Shown: positions 34,650 to 46,880, counted from the first letter of the stretch. The stretch: DNA of 64,000 nucleotides from Tretioscincus oriximinensis (GCA_022410635.1 JAJVDF010000017.1:3712601-3776600), one strand, 5' to 3'. Numbers and translations are program-made. Notes: generated by a model not told the origin, from the sequence alone.

Positions 34650-36450
34650 CCCTTCAGTGGCAGCAGGATGCCCAGCAGCAGCCGGGATGAGGCAACTTCC
34701 CATGCAAGGCCTGACCACCCGCGGCCGGATCGGGCAGCCCCGGGCCAGCGGGCGTGAAGAGGAGCTCCCGCCTTGCACTCGGCCGACGGGAGCCGCGGCA
34801 GCGCCGTGTGGGTTGGGAGGCCAACGCCAGAGGGCAGGCGGGGCCGCGGGAGAAGCTGCTGGGCCTCAGCCGCCCGCCCGCCCGCCTACCCATCGACAGG
34901 GGCGGGAGCTCTGCGCTCGGCTTCCCACTCTGCCTCTCGGCTCTGGATTAGCAAAACTGGCGACGTGGTGGGACAGTCCCTGGGTAGGCCCGGCCCAGCC
35001 CCTTCGCCGCCACACGCGCGCCGAGCGCTCTCCGCCCCCGGCCCTCCTCGCACGGCCGCCACCGGCATAGCAGGCAGCGCGGCCGGGCCAGGCTGGCAGC
35101 CCCCAATACGGGGACGGGACCGATAAGAACGGGCTGAAATCGCGGCTGCTTTCTCCCGTGCCGCCGCCTGGCTTGCTCGTTCCGGCTCCCTGCCTGAGGA
35201 GAGAAAGCCGGCGGCGCCTCTTCCTTCCCCTGCGGGAGGGCGAAGCAACGGAGAGCAGCCAGAATAGCGCGAAGCAGCGGCCGGAGAAGAGAACCGGGGA
35301 GGCGCCGCGCGCCGCTTGGGAAAGGAGAGCAAGCCCGGGCCGCCGCCGAAGAAGCCGGAGTGGGCGGGGAGGAGCCGGGCGGGCGGCTGCGGTGTGAGGC
35401 GGGCTTGCTTGGCGGCGCTGTGGGGCGGCCTGTCCGCCGCCGCGTCCTCATCGCTCGCCGTGCCCAGCCCAGCTAGCCGCCGCCGGCGTGCCCCCTGTTC
35501 CTTCCCCCTGAGCCCGGCCGGGCCTGGCCGTCGCCGCCGGGGCCATGGCGTTGCTGCGGGCCCGCGCGCTGTACGACTTTAAGTCGGAGAACCCGGGCGA
35601 GATCTCCCTGCGGGAGCACGAGGTGCTGAGCCTGTGCAGCGACCAGGAGATCGAGGGCTGGTTCGAGGGGGTCAACAGCCGCGGCGACCGAGGCCTCTTC
35701 CCGGCCTCCTACGTCCAAGTCATCCGAGCGCCCGCCCCCGCCGAGACCCCGGGGCCCCTGCTGCTCCCGGGCCCGCCGCCGCCCGCTCGCTACGCCAACC
35801 TGCCTCCGGGAGGCTTCGAGCCCCCCTTGGCCGCCCCGACGGCTGCTTTCAACCCGCCGCTGCAGGCAGCCCAGCAGCAGCAGCAGCAGCAGCACGCGCC
35901 GCAGTTCGCCCTGCCGCCGCCCGCGGAGCCTTTCCAGCTGCCGCCCACCTCCACCCCTGCAGGCTTCTCCTCTTTTCAAGCCGTGCCTTCCTACGGCGGA
36001 GGCTCCTCTTCGTATCAAACGAGCCAAGGGAGCGACGACGACTGGGACGATGACTGGGATGATAGCTCCACGGTGGCCGATGAGCCAGGCGTCCTGGGCA
36101 GCTCCTATCCGGATTATGAGAACGCAGCAGGGGGCTTGGGTGGAGTGGGCCCAGGTGGACCTTCCAGCAGATACCGGCTGTCCACCCGCTCCGACCTGTC
36201 ACTGAGCTCACGGAGCAGCCAACCGGGCGGCCACCTCCACCACACAGCCGTTGGGGCCGCTGGCATGGCCAAGAGCACGGCCACAGTGAGCCGCAACCTG
36301 AATCGCTTCTCCACNTTCGTGAAATCTGGAGGCGAAGCCTTTGTCCTGGGCGAGGCGTCTGGATTTGTGAAAGATGGTGACAANCTGTGCGTGGTGCTGG
36401 GATCCTACGGGCCAGAATGGCAAGAAAACCCGTATCCTTTCCAGTGCTCC
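34650..36450 (+). promoter_or_regulatory. SNX18: CpG island covering the SNX18 promoter, 5'UTR and start of exon 1
   Basis: Base composition changes sharply from AT-rich DNA to dense GC with many CpGs at about 34650, and this continues through the SH3 and linker coding sequence. No TATA box is evident, consistent with a dispersed CpG-island promoter. Transcription start and 5'UTR limits cannot be fixed from sequence. The many long open frames on the opposite strand and in other phases here are composition artefacts. Confidence 0.8.
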
Positions 36451-37237
36451 ATCGAGGACCCCACAAAGCAGACCAAATTCAAAGGCATGAAGAGTTACAT
36501 TGCCTACAAGCTGGTGCCAAGCCACACTGGGCAGCAGGTACACCGGCGCTACAAGCACTTTGACTGGCTGTATGGGCGCCTGGTGGAGAAGTTTCCAGTA
36601 ATCTCCGTTCCACACTTGCCAGAGAAGCAGGCCACAGGGCGCTTTGAGGAAGACTTTATCTCCAAGCGCCGCAAAGGCTTGGCTTGGTGGATGGACCATA
36701 TGTGTAGCCATCCGGTGCTGGCCCAGTGTGATGCCTTCCAACATTTCCTCACTTGCCCAAGCACGGATGAGAAAGCATGGAAGCAGGGCAAACGCAAGGC
36801 CGAGAAAGATGACATGGTGGGGGCCAATTTCTTCTTGACCATTAGTGTGCCTGCTGGCGGTGCTGCTGCTTTGGACTTGCAAGAGGTAGAAAGCAAGGTG
36901 GACGTCTTCAAGAGTTTCACCAAAAAAATGGACGACAGCACCATTCAGCTGAACCAGACTGTAAGCGAGTTTGCGCGCAAGCAGGTCACTGGTTTCAAGA
37001 AGGAATATCAGAAAGTGGGCCACTCTTTTAAAGGCCTTAGCCAAGCTTTTGAAATGGACCAGCAAGCTTTTTCAGTGGGCCTGAATCAGGCCATTGCCTT
37101 CACTGGAGAAGTTTATGATACTATCGGTGAGCTCTTTGCAGAGCAACCAAGGCAGGACTTGGATCCCGTGATGGATTTATTAGCTCTGTATCAAGGACAT
37201 CTGGCTAATTTCCCAGACATAATCCATGTCCAGAAAG
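35545..37237 (+). CDS. SNX18: Sorting nexin-18, coding exon 1 (SH3, PX and first part of BAR)
   Basis: Encodes residues 1-564 plus the first base of codon 565. Residues 1-61 form an SH3 domain (ALYDF at 8-12, GLFPASYV at 50-57). Residues 62-250 are a low-complexity linker with proline-rich stretches, seven consecutive Gln (110-116) and an acidic WDDDW motif (167-171) equivalent to the LC3-interaction motif described for SNX18. The PX domain spans about 298-405, with the phosphoinositide-binding RRYKHF (334-339) and a proline-containing loop near 352-360. The BAR domain starts about 415 and continues into exon 2. The protein tubulates membranes, binds dynamin through its SH3 domain, and acts in endocytosis and autophagosome formation. 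The ATG has a strong context (GCCATGG). Exon 1 ends AAAG at 37237 before GTAATATC. Two Ns fall in third codon positions: 36315 (Thr regardless) and 36384 (Lys or Asn). GC-rich at the 5' end, lying in a CpG island. Confidence 0.96.
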
Positions 37238-37394
37238 GTAATATCATTTTAACTCATCCTGTTTATTCCTTTAGTTTAACTGTGAAGATTTTTGAAGACG
37301 AAGAGCTCTGTAAAAACTTCAAAGAAGCACATTTTTAGTATCATGGTTAATTGTTGGGAGGAGCTACCAACCCTAGTAACTTTTTTAAAGAGTT

Positions 37395-37560
37395 AGACAA
37401 GTTCGTAGTTATGATAATTTATGCTTCCAAGTTGGATAGTCAGGTAGGAAAAGGAGAAGGTTTTGACTTTGTCTTCTGCTTGGGGATGCCCTGAAGCAAT
37501 TAGTTGATCACTATGTGAAACAGGATGCTGGGCTAAATGGGCTGTACTCTGGTCAAGTAT
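37395..37560 (-). repeat. Family D repeat, minus copy
   Basis: GGTTTTGACTTTGTCTTCTG, GTGAAACAGGATGCTGGGCT and AAATGGGCTGTACTCTGGTC. Confidence 0.6.
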
Positions 37561-37829
37561 ATTTTTTGATGTGCATAGAGAAGAACCCATCTTGGGTGTT
37601 ATGGCCTTTGGATCTCACCTCACCTTACCTTTCACTTTCCATTTTTCTAAATTCAAGATGTTTAAGGCATAACTTCCATGTTAAGGTGTCAAGTTGGGTG
37701 ATGTATTCCTTAAAATAAAAAACCTCATTAGAACATAGCATCCACTCACTCATGCAGTCAATACATANTGCCTCAAGAGTCAGCCAAGGCTTGATGCAAT
37801 CTACCTAGCCTCAGTGCAGATAATATTAG

Positions 37830-38025
37830 AAACAAATCCAGCAAAAGGGGCTTGTAGCACTTGGAGACCAGCAGGAAAAAGGTAAGTGGCATTTGCTTTC
37901 GTAGACATTTCTACTTCTTCAGATACAAATTAGACATGTCTATGAAAGCTCATGCCACCTACCTTTCTCCCATTAGTCTCCAAGTGCTACTAGCCCCCTT
38001 GCTGGACTTTCTACTAATATGGGTA
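37830..38025. mobile_element. Fold-back element, near-full copy
   Basis: GGGGCTTGTAGCACTTGGAG..TTCTACTTCTTCAGAT is mirrored by GACATGTCTATGAAAGCTCA..TTAGTCTCCAAGTGCTAC..TTGCTGGACTTTC. Confidence 0.75.
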
Positions 38026-38114
38026 TTTCTCTGAAATTAGAAGCAAACATATTTCTGGCCAAGAATACATAGTTTGCTGTAATTTAGTGACAGAGGGCTT
38101 ACTTCACATCTTGG

Positions 38115-38350
38115 GTTTAGTCTCTAGTGTATTCTGGGAAAAGGCAGTAGCAAACTACTAACGTATTCTTACCATAGAGTGCCTGCAGGTCAGTGGTAGG
38201 ACAACCTGTATGAAAAGTAGAGTGTGTCCAGTCAACCCCCAACCTCTCCCTGAAAGTAAAAAGTGGCAAATCACTGCCATGAAAACTTCTTAAAGGTGCC
38301 CTTGAACATAGGTTGACCATGGTTAAGTGGCACCCAACCATCTTGTCCTG
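38115..38350 (+). mobile_element. SINE family B copy (degenerate)
   Basis: Ends CACTGCCATGAAAACTTCTT, AAAGGTGCCCTTGAACATAG and CATGGTTAAGTGGCACCCAA, the family B tail. Confidence 0.5.
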
Positions 38351-38359
38351 AAAGTAGTA

Positions 38360-40325
38360 TGAATAATCCCATATATTCATCAGTGGTCAAGGTTGATTCA
38401 GTGTACAAATTAACTTCAAATAGGTACGCATGAAGCCATGTGGATCTTATCAAGATCCTGTGATTGCCTCTTGCTCCTACTAGATGAGAGGAGTAATCCT
38501 GTATTTATTTTCTGTCAGTAGTTTTCACAGTCAGCTCACTTGGGGTTACCAGAAGGCAATCATGTGAAAAAAAAGGAAGTGGCTTGGCTGGCTGGCTTCT
38601 GATAGTCCCAAGCAAGTTGATTCCAAAAGCTATTGATAGATTTGAAAGTACATTTCACTATCACTGGAAACCCACCATCATTGCTGGGTTTCCTGTAATA
38701 GTGAGTCTGTGGAGTTCAGACAAGATATTTGAAATACCTTATGCCTGGCATTTCCAATATGACTATAGCAAGATGCTCTGACTTGCGGCGATGTTAAATT
38801 TTAGATTATAATCCTATTCACAGTGGGACAGCCACTAATGGTACTTCTGAAAAAACATTGTGAGAAGTGAATGCTAGAACATGGAAGTATGTGCTGTCAT
38901 AAATGATTTTGCTATTAAGGTATATAGAATCAGTTCTAAGATTATTTATTTGCAAAGACAGTGTACCTTATACTAATTCAGGGGTGGTAAGATAATAAGA
39001 TTACAACAATAATATGGCCAATTAAATCCATACTTTTAAAAGATCTGAAAACAGCAGAAGGGGCAAAGTAGATAAGTGATATATAAAAACAGAGGAAGGC
39101 AAACTACTTAGTTCAGAGACCTGGGTAGAAACCCTGTATCTAATCATCAAAAAGTTTTCAGTAGAATATAGTGCAGTAAAGAAAATGTTCTTTACATGTG
39201 CTGTAAAGAAAAAAAAATCGCAGCCAGTGTGCTGTCATAAAGATGCTTCTTTTATATCCTTTCCCAAGAGTTAGTGCAGTTGGCAGTACTACCAACAGGT
39301 ATCACTGTCACATCTATAATCAAAGGATTGTTTTATAAAAAAAGTGAATAGACCCAGATCCACTTTCAGTCTCTTGAGGTCAAGGGAATATACCAGCATT
39401 TTAGGTGTGATTGGAACCAAGGCATTTCTGTCACAACTGTACAAGCCAAAGGTTTGGGAAAAAAACCCTTTTTCTCGTTATTTTTTATTCTAGCATTTGA
39501 GATGTGCAAGTTAAGGTTATGAAAGGTTAGCTCATTCGATTCCATATTAATGTTATTACCCCATCATACCTCTCTTCCTAAGATGATGTTAATCAAAGTA
39601 CACTTATTGTAGGCTTTATACATCCAGTATATATTCCTGCAGGCTTTTCCCTTACTAATACCGAAGAGAATTACAGATTCTGTTTATTTAAAAAGAAAAA
39701 GTATGCACAAAGAACTAATTAATTTCACTCTGGAGATGAATTGACTTTTTTAATTACCGTAACTGAGCATCATCGTGTACCATGTGAACTGACCCCTCTC
39801 AGATCAGGCCATTCATGATTTTGAAAAGCTCTTGAATAAATTGCAGAAGAGTCTGTGGTCAAGTACTAGTGCAATGCCAGACATGTGGACTTCTAGAGTT
39901 TAAATTTTGTATTTGAATCAAGATAGTCTCCAGCTGCAGTGATAATACATTTTGACTTTAATACCAGTTTTAATTTTGAGGCTTATTCTGTTTTTTTTTT
40001 TTAATTCCATCTCACATCATTGTGGTCCACAGATAGTCCAGCAATATTTGATGAGCCTGGCTAATTTGACTGAATGAAAATTACAGGAATGAAATTTCAT
40101 GCATTTTATTTAAGTAGTGTTTGGTGTACGATTTAACTTCATTTGCATAGATGTAGCTTATGCTCACTCATGACGGTGTTTTCCTCACTCTTCTAACTTC
40201 CCTCTGCATGTTCTACTGCTATTACTGCATCTTTATTTAAATATTGCCCTGTATGGACATGGTAAGTAAAGCATTTTAAGGAGCTCACTATTCTATAAAA
40301 TCTCTATAAATAAAGTTCATTGTCA
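38360..40325. other. SNX18 intron, nothing recognised
   Basis: AT-rich; several short open frames without family resemblance. Confidence 0.45.
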
Positions 40326-40332
40326 CAGAGTT

Positions 40333-40408
40333 GCCTTTGTCCAGTCACAGTGCTGGAGGGATGTCATCAGAGAATGACATTCCTCCAGTACTGTGACTGG
40401 ACAAAGGT
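40333..40408. repeat. 35-base imperfect hairpin in SNX18 intron
   Basis: GCCTTTGTCCAGTCACAGTG..GGATGTCAT (40333-40367) pairs with ATGACATTCC..CACTGGACAAAGGTAC-type sequence (40374-40408) with a few mismatches and a 6-base loop. Confidence 0.85.
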
Positions 40409-40844
40409 ACCATTGCGATTACAAGCACATGGTGGGATGAGCTGGCTTCCAGCTCCCCTAGTCAAAGCTGCACCGGGACAGAGGGGGGAAGCGGGACCCA
40501 CCTCCCTTTGCCATCTCACCTCGTCACCCCTTGGCATTGGCAAACAGCTAAAGGGCACAGAGGGGAGGCAGCTCCCAACTCCCTATGCTGACCCTTGGCA
40601 AGCAGCTGCCTTGAAGCCAACACTCACTGAATACAGCTGTGCCGGGAAAGAGGGAGCCAGGAACCAGCCACTTTCTCTTGTCACCATCTCTTATCACCAG
40701 TTTTATACATGTGCATTAATATTAACTAGTGCACATTAGCAACAGCACATTTGTATCATGGATACAAACAGATCCATCTTAAAGAACTTATGTAAAAGTT
40801 GCAAGAGGCTTGCGCATCAGTTTACCTTGAATGCTACCTCTGGA

Positions 40845-41000
40845 TCTGGATCTTGTGCTGGAGATCACAGCCATGTGCGAAGCAGAGCTCTGTAGATTTG
40901 GCAAGCATTCAAGGCTAGCAGACAGCAGTAGCCCCTCCTGCTGACATATGCAAATTGGGCAAATCCCAGTATGGGGATTCCTGTTGCTGCATTGTCTCAG
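40845..41000 (+). repeat. Unnamed interspersed repeat, family E
   Basis: GGGCAAATCCCAGTATGGGG and ATTCCTGTTG resemble GGGCATATCCCAGTACAGGG and ATTCCCATTG at 60405-60440. Confidence 0.4.
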
Positions 41001-41059
41001 GTTTTGTCATGTCCTGTGTTGTAACAGACTTGTGTTTCCATGGAGGGGAGGCTTAAGAC

Positions 41060-41145
41060 ACTTACCAAGAAAAACTGCATAGAGGTGCCCATGCAGACAA
41101 CAAGGAATTACCCATTTTTCAATGGTTTCCAACAACATCTGTTAT
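41060..41145 (+). mobile_element. SINE family B tail
   Basis: ACCAAGAAAAACTGCATAGA, GGTGCCCATGCAGACAACAA and CAATGGTTTCCAACAAC. Confidence 0.5.
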
Positions 41146-41295
41146 TCAAAGATGTAGCCATATTAGTCTGGATTCAGAGTATCTAGCATGGGTAGTCTCA
41201 TACTATCTTAGAGGCTAACAAGAAAAAGGTGCATATCATGAGTTTTTCTCAACAGACATCTAAAGAAATAGACCTGTCACGTGAGAAAAATATGT
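41146..41295 (+). repeat. Fold-back family, diverged copy
   Basis: ATTCAAAGATGTAGCCATAT, TTAGTCTGGATTCAGAGTAT and TTAGAGGCTAACAAGAAAAA correspond to the left arm of the family; the right arm is decayed. Confidence 0.6.
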
Positions 41296-41299
41296 GTTA

Positions 41300-43465
41300 T
41301 TGGTATAATAATATCACATTCCTTGCAAATACTGGCACTGACCTATTTAAGGTCAAATTGTTTTATCTTCAGGCATGCCTACAGTAACATACCTAAGCTT
41401 ATAATATAAGAATTTCACTTAAATAGTACCATGTCTGAATTCTAAAACCAATCCAGATTATGAAATTTGAAGATAATGTGGCCTCAAGTAAGGCAGTGGT
41501 ATGCTAGTTCCTCTTCACAATTCAATATTTTAACTTGTATAGATTTATAGATATTATTTGCCTTATGCAGATTATTTATATTGCATTATATTTTCATTCT
41601 TTGCACACCCCAGTGGAAATAAATTCATTTTGCCAATGTGAAAACTTTCTACAGTACGTGCATTATAATAGAACAGCATGGAAGAAATTGGTGAGTGCTA
41701 TTGATTTTAGCCAAGCAGCATAACTTGGCAAACATTTAAAATATAAACACACNCTAACCTTTTCAGTATCATATACTGTTCTTATGGCAGTAATGTTAGC
41801 AAATTGCTGATTTAAGGTGTTGACTAGAATTAATACAGCCAGGGCCAAGGGTTACCTTATGAAGCAAATAGCAGCAGTGGATGTCTGCCAGCTCTTGGAA
41901 AAGAAGATTGTGAGTCAGCCTATTTCAGAAGAATAAATATGTCCCATGGATTCATGTTGGCAGGCACTTAGCTATTAAAAATAAAAGTAGTTGTAGTTCA
42001 GCTATTAACAAGTTGTTCCATGGCCACCTTGACATGATATATTTGCATGCATGAAGATTGCAAATTAGCTTAAATGCAAACCCACTGCTGACTTGCTTCC
42101 CAACGTTATCACAAGATGCAGTAACTTAGGCTTAGAGTCATTCTGCATTTGCTGGCATGGCGCATTAATCAGATAGCTGCTGATCTACATTACTGGTAAA
42201 ATGTGACATTGAGGACTACCAGCATACCAGCTTAGACTTGTCCAGATTATAGAAGTGCACAAGGTATGTCTCCCATTTTATGAGAGCACTGAAGTATCCA
42301 AAATGGATTCTCCAAAGCCTCCTCCCCCCAAAAAATTAGGAACAAGCTTTGGCCTGAGGGCTGGTATTAGTCTGCACCAGTACTGTTATGCAGATGGTGT
42401 TGTTTCAAACTATTCCACTGGATGGGATCACAGCAAAGTAAAAGCAGAATGGTTTTTAAAAGCCTCTTTACTTAAAAATCTTAACCTTTCCCTAAAATAC
42501 ATTTGGTTTGTTTATCAGTTTAGTAAATTTCTTGAACCCAGAAGATTATTTTCTGTATTCTTTCATTGGAGATTCTATTATTAAAGAACTTATTAAATTG
42601 CATATTACTCTTACTATGATTTTTTAAAAAGATTTTAAGCTTTTACTACTGGCTAAATACAGTGACACTTTTACAGTGCCAAGCAACAGAAAATCTAAAT
42701 AGGAAATTAGATAAAGCTTTTGATTAACATAGAAATATGACATGAATTTGATTTGTAGAATCACAAACTATGCAGATTTGGCCTATATTATCAATTGGGC
42801 AATGACTTTTCATGTTTTCTCTGAATCCTTAACATCTTATTGGTTTAAAATTTGCAGATCTCAAAGATAAGGTATCCTAACGTCTGCATTCGTTCAAGAT
42901 CTTAATTATTTGTATGTTGCCTAGTCTTTTGAAACTTACATACACCATATTGCCAATATTTGCTCACGCATCCTCTCATGTGGATGCAGGTAAGAGCAAA
43001 TAGTTTTGGCAAAATAGTGTACTTTGACCATCTTCTTTCAGCTTTGATCATTGTCTTGAGATAATAAAAATTGTAGACTTGAATCTATTGAGACAGTGTG
43101 CTATAAATTGTATGGTTTTTTTTCTTTAACCAAGGGACCATCTACTTTGCCACCACAGCAAGTCCCAGCTAGATATCTCAGAAGTCACTAATATGCCCAA
43201 CTGCATGGAAGTTTATAATTTATGGTTGTAATCAGGCAGATCCATTTATCTTCCATTTAACTTTCTTGTGGAATTGTAGGAAANGCTATGAAATTTAAAA
43301 TCCCATGAGTATTGTACCATGCATCCAGAAATAAAAATGCTGGGTACACAAATTTGATAAAACCTTTTAGGTTGTGGNCAAATACATTCTATTATTGTGT
43401 TGTAAATTACTCGTGTAACATATTAAAGAAACAATTCAGTATATGAAATCTTAGCATAAACTTGA
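41300..43465. other. SNX18 intron, nothing recognised
   Basis: AT-rich; open frames up to 109 codons (42255-42584) have no family resemblance. Confidence 0.45.
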
Positions 43466-43545
43466 TTAACTAATAAGGCTGTCTCTTAGCCCCTTAGAGA
43501 CTAACAAGAAAAAGATACACAGCGTACCTATCTAATCAGGACAGC
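43465..43545 (+). repeat. Fold-back family, fragment
   Basis: CCTTAGAGACTAACAAGAAA followed by an AAGATACACAGCG segment matches part of the left arm. Confidence 0.4.
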
Positions 43546-44094
43546 ATCTTGATTAATGTAAAAGAATGAAGAGAGAGAGAAATCCTGTGCTCAACAACTA
43601 TATCCTGTCAGATTTGCAGCTTTCTAGATGTAAGAATTCAAGAAGTGTTCCGCAGGATGGTACCTGTGAGCCGTCTAACTCGGTAATTTGCTTTCACAGT
43701 GGCCAATTAGCTGTACAAGAAATAACTGCTTATAGTTTCCATATAGCTGTCCTCCAGAACCATACAATCTCTTGATATAATAGGGATAGTTCAAACCATT
43801 TCTAAAACCTTATGAGAGCAAATCCCCATATTAAAAATTGTTTCTCATTTCTAAGATTCAACAATGTCTAATCAAAAGTAACATTGTGTTAATAATAGCA
43901 GAGCAGGCTTTATAACATTCTAGGGACTACAAACAATGAGGCATGTAAGTATGCAGAAGGAATAGAAACTTCCTGTGTACCTTTCTGAGTACACACTAGG
44001 TCCATATCATGCCTATTAATGATGGTGATGGCTATAAATAATTACTTTTTGTTTTATGAACTGAATCATCAGTGTTGTACAGTGAAGGTTTTTT

Positions 44095-44410
44095 AAACGC
44101 TTCAGAAGAAGAAGAACTTGGTTCTTATACCCCCCTTTTCTCACCTTTCAAAGGGAATCAAAGCAGCTTACAAGGGTATTTTTGCCTGAAGGCTTACATT
44201 TTATCTCCCACCAGGCTGTGGTGGTTCCCATGTATCTACTTGCAGTCAGTAGCAATTTCTTGCAATTCATGCTTTCGAATGGCTGGGTTAGTTAGAGCTA
44301 CAGGCTAGTGGAAGGTGCTCACCCCTCCCCACAGGGCTTCGAAACCCGATCTCCCAGATGAGAGACCGCTTCCTTAGTGACTGAGCTATTGTGACTGAGT
44401 CAGTGATTAG
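44095..44410 (-). mobile_element. SINE family A copy
   Basis: Reverse complement of the 17583-17830 copy: AGAAGAAGAAGAACTTGGTT (tail) through CAGCTTACAAGGGTATTTTT, GCTCACCCCTCCCC, and the tRNA-like head CGAAACCCGATCTCCCAGAT..TTAGTGACTGAGCTATT. Confidence 0.85.
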
Positions 44411-45044
44411 TCAGATCACTGACTAATCCAGTGATAACAAAGCTACTTTGGAAGTCTGATGCTACTTGTCCCAAAGCTGATTGGAGTATAGCCATTCATC
44501 GTTCAAGACGGTTATATTTATCCTTTATTAAGATCTTGTCCTACATCAAGAGTGATATAAACTCTTAACTATTCAGAAGTTACTAAATGAAATTTGCATG
44601 ATTTCATTTCATCAGCAGAAGTAGCTGATACGAATGCGAGTTGTATTTAACAGCTGTTTTCCCTGATTCAGCATAGGTTGCAGCGTGATTTCTATAGTGT
44701 ATCCGATTGTCCCATCAGAATATTGCTGACAATGTTAAACCCGCAGTTTCAGAAAACAACAGTGAGATCACTTCCTTTGAAACATAACACAATAGTTTTG
44801 ATAACCACGTTAAAAAAAGGAGAACGATATCTGAAGGTCCATAGACACTTTCTATACAGGGCCTTATACAGATTATATCTCAGAAAAGGCCTTGCCATCT
44901 GTATGTTGGCACTGAGGAGCAGGCATTAGGGCTGCTGATTTTAGCTGTTTTTCTCAATTAGTTAATCCTTATACTACATTTACAGGTCCTTTGTCACCTC
45001 CTACATTCAGTATCCTATAAAGTCTGTTCCTGATGTTGGTCCCT

Positions 45045-45140
45045 TACCATCTAAAGAAATAGACATGTCTACGAAAGCTCAGCCGCCTGCCTTTCTCCTT
45101 TTAGTCTCCTAGTGTTACAAGCCCCCTAGCAGGCATCAGT
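45045..45140 (+). repeat. Fold-back family, right arm
   Basis: AGAAATAGACATGTCTACGA, AAGCTCAGCCGCCTGCCTTT and CTTTTAGTCTCCTAGTGTTA. Confidence 0.65.
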
Positions 45141-45579
45141 CCTAACCAACAAGCATGTCCCTGTTCCAAGATACAATCCAGAATAAGCTCCATGGTTTGA
45201 TTAGCCCCACCCTGGAGGACCCAATCTGTAGAATGCAATTAGGACATGTTCAAAATACTGTCTGCCAAAATTGTGCTTTGAAGAGATTGTTGAAGCTTCT
45301 GTCTCCAAAATAGTATTCAGAATGGTTTAGAGAATTAGATTTTAAAAAAAATTCTGAGAATTGTGATGAGAGACTGAAGATTGAGAACTTCTGTGATTAG
45401 AGTTGCATTCTGTTAAGATAAACTAAATGTCTAACTTACCAAACATGTGAGACAAGGAAAGATGTAATCAGCTTGTTCTGCACTTGTTTAAGAAAATATT
45501 CTCTCTATTCAAATCCTGCCTCTATCACATATATTTTTTCTGTCAAGTCAGCTTTTCACAAAGGCGGCCATGTTGTATA

Positions 45580-45960
45580 TTTTAAGGGTATAGCGAGCTA
45601 TATCCAATCACTCTCCTGCCTGCATTTACCTCCATTGTTGCATAGAGAGTTTCACAACAGGAGCACAGCACCACCATAGAAACAGCCAGAACACTTTCCT
45701 CCCACTTACAAGGGTGCACGAGCTTGGCCAATTGGCTACTAGGACTTTGTGTGCATGTTTGCCCCAGCTGCAAAAGTCCTGAGATCCGTGCACCATACTG
45801 TGCAATGCAGAAGGGTGGCTGGGGGACTCCACTATAGCATTGTACAATTCGTGCTTCAAGGAAACATGGCTCAATGGGCCTTTTCAGCATAATTAGCACT
45901 GATGAGATGCAATTCCGTGTGACATGGGTGAGTTGATGTCTCTACCATTGAGGTAAATAT
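45580..45960. mobile_element. hAT-type non-autonomous element, older copy
   Basis: Shares ordered blocks with 52381-52812: CACAACAGGAGCACAGCACC, AAACAGCCAGAACACTTTCC, CAATTGGCTACTAGGAC and GATGCAATTCCGTGTGACAT. Exact ends and target duplication not found. Confidence 0.55.
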
Positions 45961-45964
45961 CTGC

Positions 45965-46040
45965 TATGGGAATCTTGCAGTGAGCAGGGGGTGGTCCCGA
46001 TGGCCCTGGAGATCCCGCCCAACTCTATGACTCTATGATA
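45965..46040 (+). mobile_element. CR1 3' end
   Basis: CTTGCAGTGAGCAGGGGGTG, GGTCCCGATGGCCCTGGAGA and the terminal CTCTATGACTCTATGATA. Confidence 0.8.
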
Positions 46041-46044
46041 ACAC

Positions 46045-46330
46045 TTTTATTGTATTTATTACATTTATATTCTGCCCTATACCCAAAAGTCTCTGGGCAG
46101 ATTTTAAGAATATAATAAAAATTCAACAGTGCCTTCAAGGAGCAGGGAATATTTGGCCCAGCCAAAGGTAAGGATGAACAGCTGCGTCTTGCAACAGGTG
46201 TCTGAATGTGTACAGTATAGGTGCCTGGTGGACCTCAGAGGGGAGAGAATTCCACAACTTGGGGGCTATCACAGAAAAGGCTCTGCCATGTGTCCACACC
46301 CCCTTGATAAGTGAAAGAGGTGAGACTGTC
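46045..46330 (-). mobile_element. L2-like LINE 3' end
   Basis: Minus strand encodes GRAFSVIAPKLWNSLPSEVH and TFRHLLQDAAVH; the plus strand begins with the inverted 3' tail TTTATATTCTGCCCTATACC. Confidence 0.75.
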
Positions 46331-46439
46331 AGGAAAGCTTCACCCAAGGCAAATGATATAAAAGGATAAGGAATCCAAAATTTATATGTAAAAACTACTA
46401 GCACAAAAACAAATGTGCTAGGCATGAAAATTTAGGCAC

Positions 46440-46510
46440 AAATAGTGCAGATGACCTGAGCCTTAGTCAACCCAGCTATCCAAAAGCACTTTGTGAAAGC
46501 ATTTTACAAT
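46440..46510 (+). mobile_element. SINE family A fragment
   Basis: CCTTAGTCAACCCAGCTATC plus CAAAAGCA matches the core of the 28800-29080 copy. Confidence 0.4.
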
Positions 46511-46784
46511 TAGATTAATGTGGACTACCATAACGTGGGAAAGTTTAGGTGAAAGCTAACCTTATAAATCGCTCTGAATACGTTTTTTAGACTTTTTCTT
46601 ACTGTTTTGTATTTATGTGAACTACTTCAAGATCCCAGACAGGAAGCATTATAAAAATATTGTAACAAAATAATATATTGATTAAAGAAAGCAAAAATGA
46701 GACAAAATGAAGGGAAGAGTAAGAGATGCAGTACTGTCCGGCAAGAGGAGTCCTAGGGTGATTCCACATTGGCCCCTGGATTTC

Positions 46785-46880
46785 CCTGCCTTTCCCTACC
46801 TTTTCCCTGACTTCCCCTGACTCTCCCTGTCTTTCCCTGCCTTTTCCCTTTCCCAACTTTCCCTGGATTTCCCTGCTTTT
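46785..46880 (-). repeat. Minisatellite, CTTTCCCTGC-type units
   Basis: Nine or so degenerate 10-12 base units (TTTCCCTGCC, TTTCCCTACC, TTTTCCCTGA, TCTCCCTGTC) in tandem. Confidence 0.8.

Noticed and set aside
34654..36466. Many long open frames on the minus strand and other phases over SNX18 exon 1
   Set aside because: They overlap a well-supported conserved protein in a GC-rich island, where stop codons are rare; none shows a domain.
44402..44433. Small inverted repeat around GATTAGTCAG/CTGACTAATC
   Set aside because: Short arms at the edge of a SINE; common by chance in repeat junctions.
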